Shown here piece after piece: positions 1 through 7,054 of a stretch of DNA of 64,000 bases. Source of the stretch: Clostridiales bacterium (GTDB lineage Bacteria; Bacillota; Clostridia; Lachnospirales; Lachnospiraceae); assembly GCA_021204025.1 (NCBI GenBank), contig JAJQAC010000087.1, positions 62,001 to 126,000 of the forward strand. Reading direction: 5' to 3'. A program made the position numbers and the translations under genes. Under the pieces are notes generated by a model. That model was not told where the DNA came from. It did not search any database and worked only from the letters and a program-made list of their open reading frames with translations. Positions within the stretch are counted from its first letter, which is position 1. Each line of letters opens with the position of its first letter.

Positions 1-331
1 CTGGTGTATCGTATGCGCACTCTGTTCTCTTCTGTGCTTTTCGCTGGTACATTTTTCTCCTGTATTTCTGTCAGATTTTCTTATGTATCCCGCATCTGCA
101 CCTATCCTGCGTACCTTTAGCAACATGCTTCTGTACTTTTATCACAGACTCTATACACTCGATACATGGTAAATTGCCTGTAACAAATTTCCCGCTGTAC
201 GCTTACCCGTTCTTTTGTATTCTTAAGTCCGCGGACGTCTCCGGTATCCGGCCGTCCGGCGGCGTTTTTATGATAGCGGCCGCACGCCGCCGTTTGATTC
301 ACGGCGGCGCAGGCCGTATGTATCAGACTTC
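1..331. other. Intergenic stretch without a convincing gene
   Basis: No reading frame here has a good ribosome site or a recognisable product. The only clear structure is a perfect 9-bp inverted repeat (285-293 with 301-309, arms CGCCGCCGT, 7-nt loop) about 20 bases past the eda stop. It has no T-run on the minus side, so it may protect or process the eda 3' end and is not a standard terminator. Confidence 0.5.
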
Positions 332-982
332 TTATGCGCGGGCTGCCGCAACTGCCGCTACAAACTCCTGAGCCTTAGCGGTAACTGCCGCATAATCGCC
401 GGTCTTAGCGCCCTTGGTCAGGCTGCTGCCGGTACCAACTGCATAAGCGCCTGCCTTGAGCCATTTGTCAACGTTGTCAACATCAACGCCGCCCGACGGC
501 ATGAACTCGCCCTGCGGAAGCGGTCCCTTGAAGCTGCTGATCGCAGCCGGTCCCACGATATTGCCCGGGAAGATCTTGATGACGTCGCAGCCAGCTTCCA
601 TCGCGGTGATTGCTTCAGTAGGAGTCATAACGCCCGGAAGCATCGGTACACGATAACGGTTGCACATCTTAATGGTATCTACATTCAGACCAGGGCTTAC
701 CACATAGTTTGCGCCCGCGATAATTGCCAGTCTTGCCGTCTCCGGATCCAGAACCGTACCGGCGCCGATGACAATCTTATCGTTATCTTTGTACTTCTCA
801 ACCATAGCGGCGATCAGGTCGATCGGGCTTCCCTCGTCTACGGTCATGCAGATCTCGATAAAGTTGATGCCGCCGTCGATGACCGCGCCGATCACTTTCT
901 CACCCTGCTCCAGATTCTTAGCGCGGATAACCGCCACCAGGCAATCTTCTTTCAGTCTTGCTAAAACCTGTTCTTTTTTCAT
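332..982 (-). CDS. eda: Bifunctional KDPG / 4-hydroxy-2-oxoglutarate aldolase
   Basis: This 216-residue protein is a class I aldolase that cleaves 2-keto-3-deoxy-6-phosphogluconate to pyruvate and glyceraldehyde-3-phosphate in the cytoplasm, the last step of hexuronate breakdown. The Schiff-base lysine sits in VIKIFPG (Lys136), and the catalytic glutamate is in FIEICMT (Glu43). PSGGV near residue 178 is the phosphate-binding loop. The length is normal for the family. The start at 982 follows an AAGGAG site at good spacing. The gene lies next to pfp and uxaA on the same strand, which fits a uronate role. KDG kinase, which would make its substrate, is not in the window. Three AATGAATC-type repeats just upstream suggest its own repressor. 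Confidence 0.95.
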   Translation of the reverse strand: MKKEQVLARLKEDCLVAVIRAKNLEQGEKVIGAVIDGGINFIEICMTVDEGSPIDLIAAMVEKYKDNDKIVIGAGTVLDPETARLAIIAGANYVVSPGLNVDTIKMCNRYRVPMLPGVMTPTEAITAMEAGCDVIKIFPGNIVGPAAISSFKGPLPQGEFMPSGGVDVDNVDKWLKAGAYAVGTGSSLTKGAKTGDYAAVTAKAQEFVAAVAAARA

Positions 983-1009
983 GATGTTCTTCTCCTTTTT
1001 TGATTTTGT

Positions 1010-1051
1010 AATGAATCATTTTGATTTCATAATGAATCGGAATGAATCATT
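1010..1051 (-). promoter_or_regulatory. Operator-like repeats upstream of eda
   Basis: The palindromic 11-mer AATGAATCATT occurs at 1010-1020 and again at 1041-1051, with a partial copy (AATGAATC) at 1031. The copies start 21 and 10 bases apart, about two and one helical turns. The first two lie in imperfect 21-bp direct repeats beginning TTTTGATTT. The array sits 28-69 bases before the eda start, where a repressor or activator would bind. The regulator is not identified. No convincing -35/-10 pair was found beside it. Confidence 0.5.
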
Positions 1052-1057
1052 ACTATA

Positions 1058-1102
1058 AATTAAGCCGCCTCAGAATCCATACTGCGGAACTCTTTGGCGG
1101 CT
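1058..1102 (-). terminator. Possible terminator after the phosphofructokinase gene
   Basis: Arms AGCCGCC (1063-1069) and GGCGGCT (1096-1102) are perfectly complementary across a 26-nt loop and are followed on the minus strand by TAATTTATAG. The long loop and broken T-run make it weak. Confidence 0.35.
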
Positions 1103-1136
1103 CATGTTACCGCCCGGATTACTCACAATACCAATC

Positions 1137-2378
1137 TTATTTTGCCACTGATTTTTTCAGGCGCACAAACCTTGGAAGAGAGTTTTCCTTCTTAATCTGG
1201 ATCTCACCCTGGATCAGCGGAAGTGCATAATTAATGAATTCATCCGTTACATTGTTTCCTCTCTCATTGATCCACTCAACCGGAACCTTCTTCTCATAGT
1301 TTGCCACCTGAGCCAGATCTAAGAGTTCCGCTTCGCACTTGTAACCATTCTCATCACGGGTGCACTTGAAGCCTACCATCTTATCGGTAACACCGGCAAT
1401 CGCCTCGTTCACCGCAGTCTGACCTGCCATAAAGGCCTCATCCGAGTCAGTCTGAGAAGCACAATGCTCCGCACAGCGCTGCAGCAGAGAAAGCTCAATC
1501 GGACGAACCTTAACACCCGGGATTGCATTCTTCACAACATCACCCAGCTTCGCCGCAAGGCCGCCGAGCTGCGCATGGCCAAATCCATCCGTGGCGGAAG
1601 TCTCTGCTTCCGATACAAAACGTCCGTCCGCATAGTGAATTCCCTCGGATACCGCTACGATTACGTTTTTATTTGCATCCCAGATGTTCTTCACATCCTC
1701 AATAAACTCGTCCATCTTGAAATCGACTTCCGGAAGATAAACCAGATCCGCCGGATAGCCAGCGACCTTAGCCAGGGAAGCGGCGCCAGCCAGCCAGCCG
1801 GCATGACGTCCCATGATCTCAACGATCGTAACCTGTCCTTTATCATATACATGAGAATCCTGATAAATCTCTACCAGAGAAGTCGCGATATATTTTGCCG
1901 CCGAAGCATAACCCGGGCAGTGATCTGTGCCAAACAGGTCGTTATCGATCGTCTTCGGAATACCCATCACACGGCAGTCATAACCAACCTTCTTCATATA
2001 TTTAGAGATCTTATTGCAGGTATCCATGGAATCATTTCCGCCGTTGTAGAAGAAATACCGCACATCATATTTCTTAAAGATCTCAAGGATCTTCTTATAA
2101 TCCGTCTCATCCACATCCGGATCCGCGATCTTATAACGGCAGGAACCCAGAGCAGACGATGGCGTATAACGCATAATGGCAAGCTCCTCCGGATCCTCCT
2201 CGTCCATGATATACAGATGATCCGTCAGGACACCGACAATACCATTTGCCGCGCCATAAACCTTCGTAATGCAGTCAGAATCAAGACCCGCCTTGATTGC
2301 GCCATAGCAGCTTGAGTTAATGACTGAGGAAGGTCCGCCGGACTGTCCGATAATCATAGCTCCCTTTAATTCGCTCAT
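1137..2378 (-). CDS. pfp: 6-phosphofructokinase, probably diphosphate-dependent
   Basis: This 413-residue protein is a PfkA-family enzyme that phosphorylates fructose-6-phosphate at C1 in glycolysis. GGPSS (14-18) is the N-terminal phosphate loop. The segment PKTIDND (141-147) carries Lys142 where ATP enzymes have Gly, the classic mark of pyrophosphate use. The other diagnostic site reads GGNDS (113-117): its Asp116 is the PPi-type residue, but the preceding position is Asn where most family members have Asp. Length fits the long PPi group. The start at 2378 follows a perfect AGGAGG. It lies between eda and uxaA but has its own promoter (2449-2478). PPi use is inferred from these residues. 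Confidence 0.88.
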   Translation of the reverse strand: MSELKGAMIIGQSGGPSSVINSSCYGAIKAGLDSDCITKVYGAANGIVGVLTDHLYIMDEEDPEELAIMRYTPSSALGSCRYKIADPDVDETDYKKILEIFKKYDVRYFFYNGGNDSMDTCNKISKYMKKVGYDCRVMGIPKTIDNDLFGTDHCPGYASAAKYIATSLVEIYQDSHVYDKGQVTIVEIMGRHAGWLAGAASLAKVAGYPADLVYLPEVDFKMDEFIEDVKNIWDANKNVIVAVSEGIHYADGRFVSEAETSATDGFGHAQLGGLAAKLGDVVKNAIPGVKVRPIELSLLQRCAEHCASQTDSDEAFMAGQTAVNEAIAGVTDKMVGFKCTRDENGYKCEAELLDLAQVANYEKKVPVEWINERGNNVTDEFINYALPLIQGEIQIKKENSLPRFVRLKKSVAK

Positions 2379-2448
2379 GTTAAACCTCCTGAATTTTTAA
2401 TTATAAGTAAACGAAAATGCTTCGTTTATTATTGCACATACTGTTATT

Positions 2449-2478
2449 ATTATAACACAGAAACCATCGTTTTTACAA
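2449..2478 (-). promoter_or_regulatory. Promoter for the phosphofructokinase gene
   Basis: A consensus -10 TATAAT (2449-2454) has a -35-like TTGTAA (2473-2478) 18 bases upstream, or TGTAAA at 17. The leader of about 65 nt holds a small hairpin with arms AAACGA and TCGTTT (2409-2427) and ends in AGGAGG. Confidence 0.7.
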
Positions 2479-2540
2479 TGCAGTCACTTTTATTTATTAT
2501 ATTCTTCACAAAATGTATTATAGTTTCTGCCAGTACTGTA

Positions 2541-2724
2541 GTCTCGGAGCAGAATCATATCTGTAGAGGACATTTTTCACGTCGGCACTTAATGAGCAGG
2601 ATGCTTCTCCTGCGAATTTATGCCTCAGTATCCCTATGACGTGCCAGTGACACGTCATAGGGAGTACCGCTACGTGAAAACCTAAGTGCGAACGGTCCTC
2701 GGAAGATATGATTCTGAGCCGAGA
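2541..2724. repeat. 184-bp nested palindromic intergenic element
   Basis: Outer arms of about 31 bp (2541-2571 and 2694-2724) match at 26 positions when one is reverse-complemented. Inside lie TTTTCACGT and ACGTGAAAA, which also pair, and a perfect 12-bp hairpin with arms CCCTATGACGTG (2632-2643) and CACGTCATAGGG (2651-2662). A smaller hairpin lies near 2597-2615. The element fills most of the gap between uxaA and pfp, which read the same way, starting about 20 bases after the uxaA stop. It could end or process the uxaA transcript, but it has no T-run. Its size and symmetry resemble a MITE or a nested REP-like element. Its hairpin core contains GTGCCAGTGACAC, a near copy of a motif seen at 39 and 58.9 kb. 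Confidence 0.75.
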
Positions 2725-2744
2725 CGGACCCGGAGCCAAAACTG

Positions 2745-4226
2745 CTACAGCGTCACACCCTGCTTAAAGATCGCCATATCATGGAATCCGGCCTCTTCCG
2801 CCTTTACCTTCTTGCCGGAGGCAACCGCGATCACCAGATCAAAGAGCGCCTGCGCCTGTTCCTCTTTTGTCCGATCCTCAACCATGCGACCCGCGTTGAA
2901 ATCAATCCAGTTATCCTTATACCCTGCCAGCTTAGAATTGCTCGCAATCTTGACTGTCGGCACCGGCGATGCGAATGGAGTACCACGTCCGGTCGTAAAG
3001 AGGACAATCTGCGCGCCGGCTGCTGCCAGAGCTGTCGAAGCGACCAGATCATTGCCCGGAGCCGAAAGGAGATTGAGTCCCTTTACCTTCACCTGACCGC
3101 CATACGGAAGCACACCCTTAACCGGAGCACTGCCGGACTTCTGCGTACAGCCCAGAGATTTGTCCTCAAGTGTCGAGATACCACCCTTTTTATTGCCCGG
3201 AGATGGATTCTCATAAATCGTCTGGTGATTGCTGGTAAAATAATTCTTAAAATCATTAATCAGCTTAACGGTCTGATCAAACAGTTCGGGTGTCTCGCAT
3301 CGATTCATCAGAAGCGTCTCCGCGCCAAACATCTCCGGCACTTCTGTAAGGATTGTTGTGCCGCCCTTCGAGATCAGCAGATCGGAAAACGCGCCTACCG
3401 TCGGATTTGCCGTAATACCGGAAAGTCCGTCAGAGCCGCCGCACTTCATACCGATAATCAGCTCCGCTGCATCAATCTTCTCCCTTGAGAACGCGCCCGC
3501 GTAAGCCGCCAGTTCCTCCAACAGTCCCATTGCCACTTCCTGCTCATCCTCGACATCCTGACACTGTAAGAACTTCACTCTCTGCTCATCATACTCACCG
3601 ATATATTCTTTCAGTACCGGAATGTTGCTGTTCTCGCATCCAAGACCAAGCACAAGCACTCCGCCGGCATTCGGATGATGGATCAGATCCGCAAGCACAT
3701 GGCGTGTATTTTCCTGATCCTCACTCATCTGTGAACAGCCGTAAGGATGATTGAAGGTAACAACTTCCTCAATATTACCTCCGACAAACTTCTGTGCTTT
3801 CGCCTCCAATGCCTTGGCGATTGAATTGACACAGCCCACGGTCGGAATGATCCAGATCTCATTGCGCACGCCCACCTTACCATCTGAACGACGATATCCG
3901 TCAAAATAGACATGCTCGCTCTCCTTTAAATCCGATCCGATCGGTTCATAAGTATAGCTTAACAACTCTCCCAGCGCGGTCTTGATATTATGGACATGCA
4001 CCCATCCGCCCGCCGGGATATCCTCCTTTGCCCGGCCAATGCGAAAACCATACTTGATGACATCACCCCCCGCGGCGATCGGCTTCAACGCGAATTTGTG
4101 ACCCTGCGGAATCTCTTCCAGTGTCGTCACCTGATACTGTCCGACAGTCAGCTGTTCCCCCTTTGCGATCGGGCGAAGCGCCACCGCGACACTGTCATTC
4201 TCATGAATTCTGATAAAATCCTGCAT
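2745..4226 (-). CDS. uxaA: Altronate dehydratase
   Basis: This 493-residue cytoplasmic enzyme removes water from D-altronate to give 2-keto-3-deoxygluconate in galacturonate breakdown. An N-terminal SAF-type domain (about 1-90, IRIHENDSVAVALRPI) is joined to the UxaA/GarD catalytic part, with conserved GLGCENSN and MKCGGSDGLSG segments that carry likely iron-binding residues. The length matches fused UxaA proteins. The start at 4226 follows AAGGAGAAG. A LacI-type operator overlies its promoter (4262-4309), so the divergent regulator probably represses it. Altronate oxidoreductase (uxaB) is absent from the window. A related sugar-acid dehydratase such as galactarate dehydratase is possible but less likely beside uxaC. 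Confidence 0.92.
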   Translation of the reverse strand: MQDFIRIHENDSVAVALRPIAKGEQLTVGQYQVTTLEEIPQGHKFALKPIAAGGDVIKYGFRIGRAKEDIPAGGWVHVHNIKTALGELLSYTYEPIGSDLKESEHVYFDGYRRSDGKVGVRNEIWIIPTVGCVNSIAKALEAKAQKFVGGNIEEVVTFNHPYGCSQMSEDQENTRHVLADLIHHPNAGGVLVLGLGCENSNIPVLKEYIGEYDEQRVKFLQCQDVEDEQEVAMGLLEELAAYAGAFSREKIDAAELIIGMKCGGSDGLSGITANPTVGAFSDLLISKGGTTILTEVPEMFGAETLLMNRCETPELFDQTVKLINDFKNYFTSNHQTIYENPSPGNKKGGISTLEDKSLGCTQKSGSAPVKGVLPYGGQVKVKGLNLLSAPGNDLVASTALAAAGAQIVLFTTGRGTPFASPVPTVKIASNSKLAGYKDNWIDFNAGRMVEDRTKEEQAQALFDLVIAVASGKKVKAEEAGFHDMAIFKQGVTL

Positions 4227-4261
4227 GACTTCTTCTCCTTCATTTAATAAACCCCAATGTC

Positions 4262-4309
4262 AATGTAAACATTTACATTTATTCTACTGAAATCTGGATA
4301 ATAAGTCAA
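4262..4309 (-). promoter_or_regulatory. uxaA promoter with LacI-type operator
   Basis: The -35 TTGACT (4304-4309) and -10 TAGAAT (4281-4286) are 17 bases apart. Directly downstream, over the transcription start, lies AATGTAAACATTTACATT (4262-4279), a palindrome except at its central two bases. That size and symmetry fit a LacI/GalR dimer site, and the divergent lacI-type gene at 4605 is the obvious candidate to bind it. Confidence 0.8.
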
Positions 4310-4359
4310 GAAGAACCGATTGTTTTCTTTAACATTTTGTGCAAATCGCTTTATTTCCC

Positions 4360-4388
4360 TTGCATAATTTTCAATTCCTGATTATAAT
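4360..4388 (+). promoter_or_regulatory. Promoter for the lacI-uxaC-nhaC operon
   Basis: TTGCAT (4360-4365) and a perfect TATAAT (4383-4388) are separated by exactly 17 bases. Transcription from here would give a leader of about 210 nt that contains the whole palindromic element at 4385-4556. The -10 hexamer overlaps the left end of that element. Confidence 0.8.
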
Positions 4389-4556
4389 GATATCAGGGTC
4401 AAAAAAGCTGTGAATGGAACGTATACGTTCCTGTTCACTGCTTTGGGACCCGCCAAAACATGAGGAAGCAGCCATTTTTCGCAGAAAAATGAGCGAATTC
4501 CGAATGTTTTGAGGATTTCGGGAGCGCGAAGCGCGGAGAAATCCGGGATATCATTA
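4385..4556. mobile_element. 172-bp MITE-like palindromic element in the lacI leader
   Basis: The element is bounded by perfect 10-bp terminal inverted repeats, TAATGATATC (4385-4394) and GATATCATTA (4547-4556), flanked on both sides by ATTA (4381-4384 and 4557-4560), a possible target duplication. Inside are three stem-loops. The first (4396-4451) is centred on the 16-bp perfect palindrome GGAACGTATACGTTCC and extended by GTGAA/TTCAC, AAAGC/GCTTT and GGGTC/GACCC. The second (4454-4511) has CAAAACAT/ATGTTTTG outside CATTTTTC/GAAAAATG. The third (4513-4544) has GGATTTC/GAAATCC around CGCG/CGCG. No coding capacity is present. It could instead be a structured leader RNA, since it is transcribed from the promoter at 4360. 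Confidence 0.6.
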
Positions 4557-4604
4557 ATTAAATTCAGAACAAAAACCAATCATACACTGGAACGGAGCAT
4601 CCCC

Positions 4605-5606
4605 ATGAATATCTATGACGTATCCGAACATGCCGGCGTATCCATCGCTACCGTTTCCCGTGTCCTCAACGGCAGTCCGAATGTAAGTGAAAAGACTCGC
4701 GGCCATGTCCTGCAGGTGATGCAGGAACTGGGCTACACCCCCAATGTATTTGCCCGCGGCCTGGGTCTCGGCACCATTCAGAGTGTTGGTATCATGTGCT
4801 CCGATTCTTCGGATCCTTATCTGGCGCACGCGATTTACCATCTGGAACGGGGTCTGCGGGATCACGGATATGATGTCATCCTCTGCTGTACCGGCAGCTC
4901 CCAGGAAACGAAACGCAATTATTTTGATCTCATCCGCTCAAAAAAAGTAGATGCAATCATACTGGCCGGTTCCAAATTTATTGAAACCGCGGCGGAGGAC
5001 AACGATTATATTATTGAAGCAGCCCAGGAACTTCCGATCCTTTTAATCAACGGATTTCTGGAAGCGGAAAACATCTACTGCACCATGTGCGATGACCGCA
5101 GCGCCATGGACTATGCGGCCAGACAGCTCATCCTCTCCGGCTGCCGCGATATCCTTTATCTCTACTCCAGCCGTTCCTACAGCGGCAGAAATAAGCTGGC
5201 CGGATATCAGGACGCGCTGACTACTCACGGTCTGCCGGTCCGCAGAGAATACATCTGTCAGTGTCCCAAGGATATCCTTGCGTCAAAGAATCTCCTGCTC
5301 GATCTGCATCGCCGCGGACTTCCTTTTGATGCAGTGCTTGCCTCTGACGACTCTATCGCCGTCGGTGCGATCAAATACGCGCATACCGTCGGGATCTCCA
5401 TCCCGGATGAACTGAGCGTCATCGGCTATAACAATACCAATCTTGCCATCTGTACCGATCCGGAACTGACCACCGTAGACAGCCGGATTGAAGCCCTATG
5501 CAGTATGGCGGTCAACACTCTGATGGGTGTTTTCAACGGCGGCGACGCGCCCAGCAGGACGATCATTGCCGGCGATTTGATAAAAAGAGCATCAACCAAG
5601 TTTTAA
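4605..5606 (+). CDS. LacI-family transcriptional regulator of uronate genes
   Basis: This 333-residue repressor has an N-terminal helix-turn-helix (residues 2-25, VSEHAGVSIATVSRVLNG), the hinge region to about 60, and a periplasmic-binding-protein-like ligand domain with the usual motifs (SDSSDPYLAHAIYHLERGL, and DAVLASDDSIAVGAIKYA in the second lobe). The start at 4605 is chosen because the helix-turn-helix begins there and a GGAG lies 7 bases before; an earlier in-frame start would read through the palindromic leader. It is the first gene of an operon with uxaC and nhaC and faces uxaA, so a hexuronate or pathway intermediate is the likely inducer. The ligand itself cannot be read from the sequence. 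Confidence 0.93.
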   Translation: MNIYDVSEHAGVSIATVSRVLNGSPNVSEKTRGHVLQVMQELGYTPNVFARGLGLGTIQSVGIMCSDSSDPYLAHAIYHLERGLRDHGYDVILCCTGSSQETKRNYFDLIRSKKVDAIILAGSKFIETAAEDNDYIIEAAQELPILLINGFLEAENIYCTMCDDRSAMDYAARQLILSGCRDILYLYSSRSYSGRNKLAGYQDALTTHGLPVRREYICQCPKDILASKNLLLDLHRRGLPFDAVLASDDSIAVGAIKYAHTVGISIPDELSVIGYNNTNLAICTDPELTTVDSRIEALCSMAVNTLMGVFNGGDAPSRTIIAGDLIKRASTKF

Positions 5607-5638
5607 TTTTTTATTTCAAAATCAAGGAGGACAAACCA

Positions 5639-7054
5639 ATGAAAGCATTCATGGACAAGGATTTCTTACTTTCCACCCCGAGCGCACAGCAGCTCTATCA
5701 CGATTTCGCTGAGGATATGCCGATTCTCGACTATCACTGCCATATCAATCCGCAGGAAATCGCAGAAGACCGCCGTTTTGACAATATTACGCAGGTATGG
5801 CTGGGCGGCGACCATTACAAATGGCGTCAGATGCGCTCCAACGGCGTTGACGAATACTATATCACCGGCGGCGCACCGGATCGTGAAAAATTCCAGAAAT
5901 GGGCAGAGACCATGGAAAAGCTGATCGGCAATCCGCTGTATCACTGGAGCCATCTGGAGCTTCGTAAATATTTCGGTTATCAGGGACATCTGTGCGCCGA
6001 CACCGCCGAAGAAGTCTGGAATCTCTGCAACAAACAGCTTCAGGAAAGACTGACTGTACGCACTCTGATCAAAGAATCCGACGTCCGTCTGATCTGCACC
6101 ACGGATGATCCGATCGACTCTCTTGAATGGCATAAGGTAATCGCGGCTGACGACACCTTTGACGTACAGGTTCTGCCGGCATGGCGTCCGGATAAGGCCC
6201 TCAACGTTGAGAAACCGGATTTTGCAGAATATGCCGCAAAACTTTCCGCAGTCAGCGGTATTGAAGTAAAGGATTTCGCTTCCATGAAAGCGGCGATCCA
6301 GAACCGTATGGATTATTTTGATACCTTAAACTGCAAGGTTTCTGACCATGCTCTGGAATTCGTGATGTTTGTTCCGGCAACCGAGGAAGAGCTCGATGCC
6401 ATCATTCAGAAAGGCCTGTCCCATGAGACAGTTTCCCGCGAGGAAGAACTGAAATATAAGACCGCATTCATGCTTTTCGTCGCAAAAGAATACAACAAGA
6501 GAGACTGGGTTATGCAGATCCACTTCGGCTGCAAGCGCGACAACAATGCTTATATGTTCCAGCAGCTCGGCCCGGATACCGGTTTTGACTGCATCAACAA
6601 CTATGCTCCATCTGCGCAGATGGCTGACTTCTTAAACTGCCTGAGCGCAACCAACGAGATCCCGAAGACGGTTCTTTACTCCCTGAACCCCAACGACGAC
6701 GCTTACATCGGCACCATCCTTGGCTGCTTCCAGGATCCGTCCGTTGCTGGCAAGCTCCAGCAGGGTTCCGCATGGTGGTTCAATGACCACAAGCTCGGTA
6801 TGACCGCTCAGATGTCCAGCCTGGCAAACCTGGGCTGTTTTGGCAACTTCATCGGCATGCTGACTGACTCCCGCAGCTTCCTGTCTTATACCCGTCATGA
6901 TTATTTCCGCCGCGTGATGTGCGCACTACTCGGCGAATGGGTGGAAAACGGAGAATATCCGAACGACCAGAAAGCTCTGGAAAAGATCGTTAAGGGCATC
7001 TGCTACAACAACGCAGTTAATTACTTCGGATTCAAACTGGATACAGTAAAATGA
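5639..7054 (+). CDS. uxaC: Glucuronate (uronate) isomerase
   Basis: This 471-residue enzyme interconverts D-glucuronate with D-fructuronate and D-galacturonate with D-tagaturonate, the first cytoplasmic step of uronate use. It belongs to the amidohydrolase superfamily. DYHCHINP (near 30-37) gives the HxH metal site, CTTDDP and QIHFGCKRDNN are the other conserved active-site segments, and the length matches UxaC. The start at 5639 is set by AAGGAGG eight bases upstream; a longer frame back to 5498 would overlap the regulator and is rejected. It is 32 bases after the lacI-type gene and its stop overlaps the nhaC start, so the three genes are one operon. Confidence 0.96.
   Translation: MKAFMDKDFLLSTPSAQQLYHDFAEDMPILDYHCHINPQEIAEDRRFDNITQVWLGGDHYKWRQMRSNGVDEYYITGGAPDREKFQKWAETMEKLIGNPLYHWSHLELRKYFGYQGHLCADTAEEVWNLCNKQLQERLTVRTLIKESDVRLICTTDDPIDSLEWHKVIAADDTFDVQVLPAWRPDKALNVEKPDFAEYAAKLSAVSGIEVKDFASMKAAIQNRMDYFDTLNCKVSDHALEFVMFVPATEEELDAIIQKGLSHETVSREEELKYKTAFMLFVAKEYNKRDWVMQIHFGCKRDNNAYMFQQLGPDTGFDCINNYAPSAQMADFLNCLSATNEIPKTVLYSLNPNDDAYIGTILGCFQDPSVAGKLQQGSAWWFNDHKLGMTAQMSSLANLGCFGNFIGMLTDSRSFLSYTRHDYFRRVMCALLGEWVENGEYPNDQKALEKIVKGICYNNAVNYFGFKLDTVK

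Noticed and set aside
285-309. Rho-independent terminator for eda
   Set aside because: The stem is perfect but no T-run follows on the minus strand.
4389-4556. Known riboswitch in the lacI leader
   Set aside because: The stem-loops do not match any riboswitch class I can recall, and the terminal repeats suit an inserted element better.
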